Assembly (NCBI GenBank): GCA_001839685.1
Contig: MLAK01000344.1
Location: forward strand, 10,197 to 71,474
Source: Tritrichomonas foetus
Lineage: Eukaryota > Parabasalia > Tritrichomonadida > Tritrichomonadidae
Length of the DNA stretch: 61,278 bases
Direction of reading: 5' to 3'
The notes under the pieces are model-generated. The model saw only the letters and a program-made list of their open reading frames with translations, made no database searches and was not told the DNA's origin. Shown here piece by piece: positions 46,301 to 54,519 of this stretch. How positions within the stretch are numbered: the stretch's first letter is position 1; each line of letters begins with the position of its first letter. The position numbers and the translations under genes are program-made.

Positions 46301-46446
46301 ATGAGGATCAAAAATGGCTGGCTCAAAAGAAACGTATTCAGAATTCGGAAAATCATCCAGGAAATAACTTTTCAACTTCAATTTTTTTTTTTTCAACAAA
46401 GGGACGTCGTCTCTTGCAATTGGGTGTTTTTTTTTTTTAGTACTAA
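43303..46446 (+). CDS. DZIP1-like C2H2 zinc-finger coiled-coil protein
   Basis: One frame of about 1047 residues runs from the ATG at 43303 to TAA at 46444; intervening stops coincide with the last T of runs. The N-terminal part fits DZIP1-like proteins: WDPGS, NELDPILII, VEALQKLMNS, TDTNLFSL, RLFQLIQVLMV, CQKQIDSKLE, then a coiled coil (NEKLKKKIKI, YQKLEISYRKT). A single zinc finger follows at ~162-183: CPVCKKRFKEV, masked, YKHFESKH, a C-x2-C-x12-H-x4-H pattern. The rest is Gln-rich (44200-44560), then Lys/Glu-rich, then Tyr/Asp/Asn-rich, ending with a basic segment. In animals DZIP1 (Iguana) sits at the basal body and is needed for cilium formation. A flagellar basal-body role in this flagellate is inference. 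Confidence 0.72.
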
Positions 46447-46831
46447 TCCAAAACATATTGTTTATGTGTATTTTTTTTTTTTTATACTAGACATTAACAT
46501 AATATTTTAATTTATTTTTTTTTTTTTTTCTTTTCTTTATATTTATACTTCTTTTCTTTATTTTTTTTTTTTTTTTCTTTATATTTATATTTCTTTTCTT
46601 TATATTTTTTTTTTTTTTCTTTATATTTATATTTATATTTATTTATATTTCTTTTTTTTTTTTATAAATGCGCATTTTTTAATAATGATTTACTATTTTT
46701 TTTTTTTTTCATGAATTCACTATATAAGGATTCATCTCTTTAAGTGAATGTGATACATAGATCATTACACAGACCGGTTATTATTATTTTTTTTTTTTAA
46801 CGATTTTTATGACCATTTATGATCAGAATTT
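46447..46831. other. Intergenic simple-sequence region
   Basis: Between the artefact runs the native DNA is itself repetitive (TTTCTTTATATTTATATTTC-like units, 46530-46650). The next gene's frame has its last upstream stop (TGA) at 46820. Confidence 0.55.
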
Positions 46832-49800
46832 TTTTTTTTTTTTAAAAAATTTACACGTGAATTTTTCCCGACTTTTTTTTTTTTTTTTCAGATTAAACCA
46901 TGCCAAATTAATAAAAGTGTCTTTTTTTTTTTTGAAATCAAAGAAATTTTAGATATTTTCGAATTCTTTTTTTTTTTTCAATCAGATATAATCAAAATTC
47001 ACAATGATTTTTTTTTTTTTTTTACACTTGGTGATTCTATGCGTTCAATTTCTTTTTTTTTTTTTTTTTCTCCAAAAATATTTGATACTTTCATTAAGAT
47101 TTTTTTTTTTTTTGCAGGAAATGAGAATTCAAATATTTCTTCTAATTTTTTTTTTTTTGAGAAACGTCTAATTATTCAATATGTTCTTTTCTTTTTTTTT
47201 TTTTTTTGCATTTTATTTGAGAGAGCATGTAAAATTTTTTTTTTTTTTATTAATTCATTTTTTCCATTAGTAATAGCTTCATTTTTTTTTTTTATTAGTT
47301 TTGAAGCATACACAAAGCTTTCTGTATTTTTTTTTTTTTATTTACTTCAGATTTATTCAAGAACATCTAATTTTTCTGATTTTGGTTTAATTCTAGATTC
47401 TATTCGCCATTTTTTTTTTTTTTTTTTTTTTTTACCTGAACAATCTTATTTTTTATTCTCTTTTTTTTTTTTTGGATTGCTCCAGAATCATAAATCAAAT
47501 GAATTATTTTTTTTTTTTGTTTTTATAACTGTTTTTATTGAAGAACGAAATTTTTTTTTTTTTGAAAATGCTACAAAAATGTTAATTCAAGCTATTTTTT
47601 TTTTTTTTGAAAAATTAAATCTCTATTCAGTTGATTTATTTTTTTTTTTTTTTCATTTTTTGCCAAATGAATGCATTAAACCCGTTTTTTTTTTTTTTGT
47701 TTTTGGTATCATTAAATATCAGAAACAAAACTTTTTTTTTTTTATAATAAGTCGAAAAAATATTGATGACTCTTTATTTTTTTTTTTTTTTACATCTTCT
47801 ACAATTTTAGAATTTGCTTCATTTTTTTTTTTTGAAGATGGATTTAATGAAATTAAAATCGAACTTTTTTTTTTTTTTAATATTCAGGAACTTGTTGATG
47901 CTCATCTTTCCTTTTTTTTTTTTTTACTCAAAAAAGCTAATGAAGGAAATAGTCAAATTATTCCGATTTTTTTAAAAACATTAATCAATTATCCACTTGG
48001 CTTTTTTTTTTTTGCAGTTTTTATTTATTCAAGCATTTTTTTCAATTTTTTTTTTTTTGATTTATTTCCACTTTTTAACATTATTTTCAAATTTTTTTTT
48101 TTTGTCAATCTAATTATATCCCAAAGTAATTCTATGTTTTTTTTTTTTTCTCTGAAAACTCTAAATGAAAATGTGGATGATTTTTTTTTTTTTTTGCTTT
48201 TGAATTCATTGAGAGAATCATGTTTTTTTTTTTTTTTTAATCTTTCTCCAAATTCTTTAGTTAATTTGATTTTTTTTTTTTTTTCGTCTCCTTTTCTGTT
48301 TGCTGAAATAATTTATTTTTTTTTTTTTAATTTCCATGAAATTGAACAAATTATTTCAACATTTTTTTTTTTTACTTCAATTTTCAAAGGAACGACTTTA
48401 TTACAGTTTTTTTTTTTTAAAAAAGAGTTAAAAGAAGCCGATTCTATCAGATTTTTTTTTTTTAATTTATTTTTCGAGCTTTTTAAGAATCCTCAATTTT
48501 TTTTTTTTCTTGTGAACGATTCACTTTTTCTTAATTCCTATTTTTTTTTTTTTTTTGAAAAAAATATTTATCCAATTTTTATTCATTTTTTTTTTTTTTT
48601 TATATCTGATCAAATTGATTGTTTGATGTTGTTTTTTTTTTTTGCTAATCTATTTGAAATTTTATTAGTGTCTTTCTTTTTTTTTTTTTACATAAATTTG
48701 GCCAATGCATTAATTACTCAATTTTTTTTTTTTTGTTATAAATATAAAAAATTACATTTTTCATTTAGCTTAGCTTGTCCACCACTTTTTCAAGCAATTA
48801 TCAAATTAAATTTTTTTTTTTTTTCCAAAATATTTTTCATAAATTTTATTAATCTTTTTTTTTTTTTTTCTGATTCATTAGATTTTTCGAAAGATTTTTG
48901 CTTTTTTTTTTTTCAATCAATTATTTTGGTTTTTGGAAATCATCCTTTTTTTTTTTTTTATTTAAAAATTGTTAATTTTCTTGCCAATGAAACCGAAATT
49001 CTTCATCCAAATGCTCTTTTTATAATTTTTAATGCATTTTTTTTTTTTGTACCTGAAATGATTGAGAAAATGAAGTATTTTTTTTTTTTTTTTCAATCAA
49101 ATGCAATTGTTTGCCAAAATTCTGGGTTTTTTTTTTTTTTAATCGAAAATGAAAACTACTATGATTTATTTTTTTTTTTTTTTCAACAATGCAGCACACA
49201 AAGTTTTGTGGTTAAATTTTTTTTTTTTATGAAGCCACAAAATAACATTTTACCTCCAAAATTTTTTTTTTTTCTAAATGTTTTACACCAAATGGCCTTA
49301 TTTGAATTTTTTTTTTTTGATTCCAATAAAAGATTTGAATTGGTTCCAAATTTTTTTTTTTTTTTTAGAACTTATATAAATCATGATTTTTCTTTCTTTT
49401 TTTTTTTTCAAAGTTCACAAATGTCTCCACAATATTATCCATTTTTTTTTTTTTTAACATCGTCTTCATCTTATTTTTGTGAAATTTTTTTTTTTTTTAA
49501 TAAAATACATATCAATTTCGATCCAAACCATTTTTTTTTTTTTCTTTCTTTTCCAACACCAATTCCAACTGATAAATTTTTTTTTTTTGGACTTACTTTT
49601 ACAAATGTTTCTATTATTTTATTTTTTTTTTTTCAACAATGTGGATCCATCAATTACATCCATACATTTTTTTTTTTTTCAAAAGCCAACATAGAACTAC
49701 CTTTTACTACATTTTTTTTTTTTACAACATTTGTATTTGGTGGAACTTTAGTTCGATTTTTTTTTTTTTCTTCCCCTGCAAAAATAAGTTCATATGCTTT

Positions 49801-51820
49801 TTTTTTTTTTTTTTTGACTGAAAAACAAATTTCTGCAATTGGAAGATTTTTTTTTTTTAGTTTAGGTCGAAATACAATCAATCCCTTATTTTTTTTTTTT
49901 TTTCCTTATCCAGAATTACAAAACAATAATAATTTTTTTTTTTTTTTTGTTCAAGAAGTCCAATATGAAGGTTTACTTCCTTTTTTTTTTTTTATTGATT
50001 ATCAACCGATTTTTGAAAACTTTTTCTTTTTTTTTTTTGACTTACTTGAAATTTTTTTATTATTTGGATGTTTTTTTTTTTTTACTGAATATGTTAGTGT
50101 TCAAACAATTTGCATTTTTTTTTTTTTTTTATCAAAAAAGCTTGATCAAAGACATTTAAATTTTTTTTTTTTTCTACGGTTTTTTTCAATAGTGAATAAA
50201 TTAACATTTTTTTTTTTTAAAACTGAAATTATGGAAAAAATAATTTTTAATTTTTTTTTTTTTATTCGCTGTGAAAAGGAAGATCAAAAGAAAATTTTTT
50301 TTTTTTTTCCAATCATTGAAATTTGTCAACCAGATATTTATTTTTTTTTTTTTAAATTTTCTACAATTTTAAATCGAACTGCTTTGTTTTTTTTTTTTGA
50401 CGAAAATATTAGAAAAAAACTTTTTGTTTTATTTTTTTTTTTTTATACAAAAGATGATTATGAATTAGTTATTGCATTTTTTTTTTTTGGTGATGATTTT
50501 TCCGTCGATCTTTTATCATCATTTTTTTTTTTTATCACAAACTCATTTCAGTCAGATTTTATTTTCTTTTTTTTTTTTCTTTTTCAATCATCAAATGCCA
50601 AAATAGTTCAATTTTTTTTTTTTATTCTAGTTGAATTACATACTCTGAGTCCTTGTTTTTTTTTTTTTAAGAATGAAAATCAGATTTTGGATGAAGTAAA
50701 TTTTTTTTTTTTTGATTCAGAATTGAGTTTAAGTGAGCATTTATCTTTTTTTTTTTTTATGATTCGACAAAATATAATTGATAAAGAATTTTTTTTTTTT
50801 TTTTTATCCCTTTTGAAAACGAGGAGTCCAGATTTATTTTTTTTTTTTAGTTTATGTGCTTCAATGCTTGACATGTCTGATTTTTTTTTTTTTGAAATCA
50901 AGTCACCGCTTGATTATACACAAAAGTTTTTTTTTTTTGCACCTTTGTCTTTAATGAATGAGAAAAACTACTTTTTTTTTTTTTCTTTCCTTTCAAAAGC
51001 AAAAAGTACACAATGGTTTTTTTTTTTTGCAACTGTGGAAGTGATGAAAATCGAAAATTCATTTTTTTTTTTTCATGATTTCTTAATGAAAGTTGAAGTT
51101 GGACCATTTTTTTTTTTTTATTTTCATAAAATTGCGTCAAATTTCATCTTTTTTTTTTTTTTTAGTGAGAAAGGAAAAGCATTAAATAACCTTTATTTTT
51201 TTTTTTTTTTTTATTCTCAGGCAGATGTCTTTAATTCAAATTTTTTTTTTTTTTCAAATAATATGAATATAGACGAAGAAACAGTTTTTTTTTTTTTTGA
51301 TAATAAAATGAATTCAATTGATGATAATTTATTTTTTTTTTTTAATGAAACATATAAAAATCAAAAACAATTGTTTTTTTTTTTTTTTAGATTTGGCTTA
51401 AGATTTGATGAGAAAGGTGAATTTTTTTTTTTTGATCTTGCTTTGAAAATGATACAATGCTGTAAATTTTTTTTTTTTGAGAAAATGATGAATCATAAAT
51501 TCAATAATAAATTTTTTTTTTTTGCTGGCTATTTCTTGATAAGGTCAGCAGTTTATTTTTTTTTTTTTGTTTTTCAATGCTTCGAGGAACCAAATTTCCA
51601 ATTTTTTTTTTTTATAACTGAAAATATTGTGTGTTTAAATGATTTATTTTTTTTTTTTGAATGTGAAAGTCAACTTGTGACTGAAATTGTTTTTTTTTTT
51701 TTTACATTTGAAAGAAGACTGAATAAATATTTTCAATTTTTTTTTTTTGCTATTGATTTAGAGCAAATATTAAGTAGTGAATTTTTTTTTTTTAATAATG
51801 AGCTCTCAATTGATTCTTAA
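46832..51820 (+). CDS. Giant protein of about 1660 residues, unknown
   Basis: The frame closes at TAA (51818). The first visible ATG is at 47039, but the same frame is open and coding-like upstream (KKFTREFFPT, QIKPCQINKSV, EIKEILDIFEF, QSDIIKIHND) to a TGA at 46820, so the true start is probably masked at 46832-46843. The first ~750 residues are helical and resemble ARM/HEAT repeats. A central part (about 49380-49900) is richer in beta-type residues (INFDPNHF, TPIPTDK, TFVFGGTLVR, AIGRFFFFSLGR with artefact Phe) and could be a lectin-like domain of the sort found in BEACH-family proteins. I find no BEACH domain. The C-terminal third is helical again and acidic. Function unknown. Confidence 0.7.
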   Translation, partial: FFFFKKFTREFFPTFFFFFQIKPCQINKSVFFFFEIKEILDIFEFFFFFQSDIIKIHNDFFFFFTLGDSMRSISFFFFFSPKIFDTFIKIFFFFAGNENSNISSNFFFFEKRLIIQYVLFFFFFFCILFERACKIFFFFINSFFPLVIASFFFFISFEAYTKLSVFFFFYLLQIYSRTSNFSDFGLILDSIRHFFFFFFFLPEQSYFLFSFFFFGLLQNHKSNELFFFFVFITVFIEERNFFFFENATKMLIQAIFFFFEKLNLYSVDLFFFFFHFLPNECIKPVFFFFVFGIIKYQKQNFFFFIISRKNIDDSLFFFFFTSSTILEFASFFFFEDGFNEIKIELFFFFNIQELVDAHLSFFFFLLKKANEGNSQIIPIFLKTLINYPLGFFFFAVFIYSSIFFNFFFFDLFPLFNIIFKFFFFVNLIISQSNSMFFFFSLKTLNENVDDFFFFLLLNSLRESCFFFFFNLSPNSLVNLIFFFFSSPFLFAEIIYFFFFNFHEIEQIISTFFFFTSIFKGTTLLQFFFFKKELKEADSIRFFFFNLFFELFKNPQFFFFLVNDSLFLNSYFFFFFEKNIYPIFIHFFFFFISDQIDCLMLFFFFANLFEILLVSFFFFFYINLANALITQFFFFCYKYKKLHFSFSLACPPLFQAIIKLNFFFFSKIFFINFINLFFFFSDSLDFSKDFCFFFFQSIILVFGNHPFFFFYLKIVNFLANETEILHPNALFIIFNAFFFFVPEMIEKMKYFFFFFQSNAIVCQNSGFFFFLIENENYYDLFFFFFQQCSTQSFVVKFFFFMKPQNNILPPKFFFFLNVLHQMALFEFFFFDSNKRFELVPNFFFFFRTYINHDFSFFFFFQSSQMSPQYYPFFFFLTSSSSYFCEIFFFFNKIHINFDPNHFFFFLSFPTPIPTDKFFFFGLTFTNVSIILFFFFQQCGSINYIHTFFFFSKANIELPFTTFFFFTTFVFGGTLVRFFFFSSPAKISSYAFFFFFLTEKQISAIGRFFFFSLGRNTINPLFFFFFPYPELQNNNNFFFFFVQEVQYEGLLPFFFFIDYQPIFENFFFFFFDLLEIFLLFGCFFFFTEYVSVQTICIFFFFLSKKLDQRHLNFFFFLRFFSIVNKLTFFFFKTEIMEKIIFNFFFFIRCEKEDQKKIFFFFPIIEICQPDIYFFFFKFSTILNRTALFFFFDENIRKKLFVLFFFFYTKDDYELVIAFFFFGDDFSVDLLSSFFFFITNSFQSDFIFFFFFLFQSSNAKIVQFFFFILVELHTLSPCFFFFKNENQILDEVNFFFFDSELSLSEHLSFFFFMIRQNIIDKEFFFFFLSLLKTRSPDLFFFFSLCASMLDMSDFFFFEIKSPLDYTQKFFFFAPLSLMNEKNYFFFFSFLSKAKSTQWFFFFATVEVMKIENSFFFFHDFLMKVEVGPFFFFYFHKIASNFIFFFFFSEKGKALNNLYFFFFFYSQADVFNSNFFFFSNNMNIDEETVFFFFDNKMNSIDDNLFFFFNETYKNQKQLFFFFFRFGLRFDEKGEFFFFDLALKMIQCCKFFFFEKMMNHKFNNKFFFFAGYFLIRSAVYFFFFVFQCFEEPNFQFFFFITENIVCLNDLFFFFECESQLVTEIVFFFFTFERRLNKYFQFFFFAIDLEQILSSEFFFFNNELSIDS

Positions 51821-52579
51821 TTTGTTTTTTTTTTTTTTTAAATAAAATGCGATTTTTTTTTTATTATTTTATAGATTTCTTCTTTCTTTTTATAGCTCTG
51901 AATTTCCCAAAACTCATTTTTTTTTTTTTTGTTGTGGAGAACATATTAATAAGCTTAAAATTTTTTTTTTTTTATTAAATGAAAGATTTTTTCGACAAAT
52001 ATATGGTTTTTTTTTTTTTTTTCTGTGTTGGTACATTGTAGTGATACTTCATTTTTTTTTTTTAATTTCATTTGTAAAGTTTGGAAAGGTGATTTTTTTT
52101 TTTTTTTTATTAAATCCAGTTTCATTATCTATTTTCTAAGCTTTTTTTTTTTTGTTAAGCTGATTAATATTTCGATAAAAATGATTTTTTTTTTTTTTCT
52201 CTTTCGATAAAATGTTGAAAGATTTCTCACATTTTTTTTTTTTCCCTCATAAATCATATTTTCAAAAAAAGAGCCATTTTTTTTTTTTATCATATCACTT
52301 ATCGAAATTTATACATTTGAATTTTTTTTTTTTCATTTATCTTAATTTGAATGTAATAAATTGTTTTTTTTTTTTTTTTCATCTTTTAATAAACTATTTA
52401 AATATTGTTTATTTTTTTTTTTTTTTTTGAATAATCTATACAATTCCCATAACGTTTTTTTTTTTTTTTTTATATTCGAAACTTTTTAAGGAATTGTTTT
52501 GTTTTTTTTTTTTCAAATTTGAAATGATTCTTTTCAAAAAGTTTATTTTTTTTTTTTTTATATTTCTCACGAATCGATC
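51821..52579. other. Intergenic region with T artefact
   Basis: This is an AT-rich spacer. Several short plus-strand frames rich in artefact Phe are present, none convincing. Confidence 0.45.
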
Positions 52580-54187
52580 ATGGGCAAGAAATTTTTTTTT
52601 TTTTCATCAAGTTCTACCTCGTCGTCAGAATTCGAGTTTTTTTTTTTTAGCGAAAGCGGAGTCGATATTCACGAAAATAGCTTTTTTTTTTTTCTCTCCC
52701 TTGAGCACTATCGTTTGGCTGGCAGGTTTTTTTTTTTTACGTTAGTCTATCTTTCGATTGGCCCTGTCATTTTTTTTTTTTTTGGCGGTTTAAAAGGCAT
52801 TATTGGATCCATATGGTTTTTTTTTTTTCTCGGCGATAAAGCTCTTGCTGCAATTTCTACATTTTTTTTTTTTGACGGAATTTCTCGCTCGTTCGGCTTT
52901 TTCTTATTTTTTTTTTTTGCATCGAAAATCTCGCAATTATATGGCCAAAGCTTTTTTTTTTTTGCCAGCCAAGTTGTTGTCGATCTTGTCAGGATTTTTT
53001 TTTTTTTTGGTATTGTCGTTCCCCTCGTCCTGGGACTCACCTTTTTTTTTTTTACGGCCTGGTTTGGCGCAGACAAGGAAATACAGTTTTTTTTTTTTCA
53101 GTACATGCTGCCAATCAACATAGGAACATTCTTTTTTTTTTTTTTTATTGCGCTAGGCGGAACGCTCCAGGGGGAGTTTTTTTTTTTTTTTTTTTCGGTG
53201 CTGAATGTCATCGCGCTTGCCTTTTTTTTTTTTGTTTTGGATCCCATTCTCCTCCTGTGGATTCGATTTTTTTTTTTTGGCGCGTCCTTTGCACAGGCTT
53301 TTTCAGAAGCCTTTTTTTTTTTTATCATCTTCGCCATGTATTTCATGGGCAAGTTTTTTTTTTTTTTTAAATGGTCCCAGTTTATAAAAAAATTCTCAGT
53401 CTTTTTTTTTTTTTCTCTAAAAGTAGGTTTTTCTGCTTTGATTTCCTTTTTTTTTTTTATTGTGCCTTCAATCATTATTCGAAAATTCATGTTTTTTTTT
53501 TTTGGTGAACGTTACAATGATGGAATGGCTGGATTCTTTTTTTTTTTTAGAATTGCCATTTTTACAAATTCTGTCATTATTTTTTTTTTTTTTGGTTTTG
53601 TTCCAAGTGGTGCGTATGCTTATGCATTTTTTTTTTTTAGACGTTGGAGCAAATTGGCTTGGCATTCGTTATTTTTTTTTTTTGTTTGGGGAATTGTCAC
53701 TTGTATTTTGACATGGTTTTTTTTTTTTCAACTTTCTCAAATGTTTTCAAGTAGTGAAGGTTTTTTTTTTTTTTCAACTCCTATGCTTCAATATTCTAAC
53801 GCGCTCTTTTTTTTTTTTGGTGGAAGATTTTGTAGTATTGCATTTTTACAATTTTTTTTTTTTGGCTTATCTTCTACATTTTTGTCACTTTTGTCTAATT
53901 TCGTATCAATTATTGCTTTTGGTTGTTTGTTATATTATACCTTTTTTTTTTTTGGTGTAAGAATCATTTGGTGCTTTTCAATTACTTTTTTTTTTTTTTT
54001 TGTCTTAGGTTTTGTCTTTTTGATTTCACCTTTTTTTTTTTTTTACAAAGAATACAAAAATATGCCAAAGGAGTCTTTTTTTTTTTTTTCACATTCACTT
54101 TCTGAAATTGATCCTGAATCATTTTTTTTTTTTTCTAAATCAAGCTCTCCTTCTACATCGAATTCATTTTTTTTTTTTAATTTATAG
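52580..54187 (+). CDS. MATE-family multidrug/solute transporter
   Basis: The frame of 535 residues starts at ATG 52580. Segments follow the MATE pattern closely: YRLAGR, TLVYLSIGPVI, GGLKGIIGSIW, LGDKALAAIST, DGISRSFGFFL, ASKISQLYGQ, then further hydrophobic helices (GIVVPLVLGLT, TAWFGADKEI, QYMLPINIGT, IALGGTLQGE, VLDPILLLWIR, GFVPSGAYAYA, RRWSKLAWHSL), about twelve in total. The C-terminal tail is Ser-rich and cytosolic. MATE proteins export cationic drugs or metabolites by proton or sodium antiport. The spacing of GP..I, IW and LG..ALAA equals that of other MATE proteins only if each run replaced four residues, which supports overwriting. GC content in its 5' half is higher than in neighbouring genes. 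Confidence 0.88.
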   Translation: MGKKFFFFSSSSTSSSEFEFFFFSESGVDIHENSFFFFLSLEHYRLAGRFFFFTLVYLSIGPVIFFFFGGLKGIIGSIWFFFFLGDKALAAISTFFFFDGISRSFGFFLFFFFASKISQLYGQSFFFFASQVVVDLVRIFFFFGIVVPLVLGLTFFFFTAWFGADKEIQFFFFQYMLPINIGTFFFFFFIALGGTLQGEFFFFFFSVLNVIALAFFFFVLDPILLLWIRFFFFGASFAQAFSEAFFFFIIFAMYFMGKFFFFFKWSQFIKKFSVFFFFSLKVGFSALISFFFFIVPSIIIRKFMFFFFGERYNDGMAGFFFFFRIAIFTNSVIIFFFFGFVPSGAYAYAFFFFRRWSKLAWHSLFFFFVWGIVTCILTWFFFFQLSQMFSSSEGFFFFSTPMLQYSNALFFFFGGRFCSIAFLQFFFFGLSSTFLSLLSNFVSIIAFGCLLYYTFFFFGVRIIWCFSITFFFFFVLGFVFLISPFFFFYKEYKNMPKESFFFFSHSLSEIDPESFFFFSKSSSPSTSNSFFFFNL

Positions 54188-54254
54188 AGGCTGATATTAG
54201 ATTATATAGTTTTTTTTTTTTTTAATAAATATAAAGTGTACTTCTCAATTTTAG

Positions 54255-54295
<41 letters not shown>

Positions 54296-54519
54296 GTGAT
54301 TTAGCATTAACAATTCTCATTAAAATCATTGTTCGACATAATTTTAATAACCAAAAGAAGAAGGAAATTTCTAAGATAGAATTTCATTTTAATAAATAAT
54401 AAGCATCTCGAAATTAATATTCACGAAGAAATCATATTTTCCAAAATAATTTTTTCTTTGTTTAACATTTTAATATTCTAAATATGTTTACAATATAAAA
54501 TAAAAATATTATAAATATT
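54188..54519. other. Convergent intergenic region and end of artefact
   Basis: The last filled slot is 54257-54268, inside a 38-base poly-T (54257-54294). The next slot at 54302-54313 is ordinary sequence. The border of the damaged segment therefore coincides with a poly-T. No gene. Confidence 0.65.

Larger units (their letters stand above)
16547..54268. repeat. Phase-locked T12 pattern every 45 bp (sequence artefact)
   Basis: Every run contains T at positions with (position mod 45) from 32 to 43. I checked this at both ends and at many points between, for example 17402, 26942, 46382 and 53942. There are 839 slots, and a few dozen are unfilled. The pattern ignores strand, gene boundaries and reading frame. 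Conserved proteins keep their spacing across it, so twelve native bases were overwritten in each slot. All sequence inside the runs is unknown, and every protein from here to 54187 lacks about four of each fifteen residues. The cause (assembly, base-calling or file error) cannot be told from the sequence. Confidence 0.97.

Noticed and set aside
47039..51820. Novel proteins with FFFF or KKKK every 15 residues
   Set aside because: The Phe or Lys depends only on which strand is coding and keeps the same genomic phase in unrelated genes. It is the translation of the T artefact.
16547..54268. CRISPR-like array (12-nt constant element with 33-nt unique spacers)
   Set aside because: The constant element is only T, and the 'spacers' are consecutive pieces of ordinary genes on both strands, many belonging to known protein families. 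There is no repeat structure and no cas-like gene.
16547..54268. Phased T-tracts as DNA-bending, nucleosome-excluding or regulatory elements
   Set aside because: Period 45 is not a multiple of the helical repeat that would matter, the phase never drifts over 37.7 kb, and conserved coding residues, including a catalytic site, would be destroyed.
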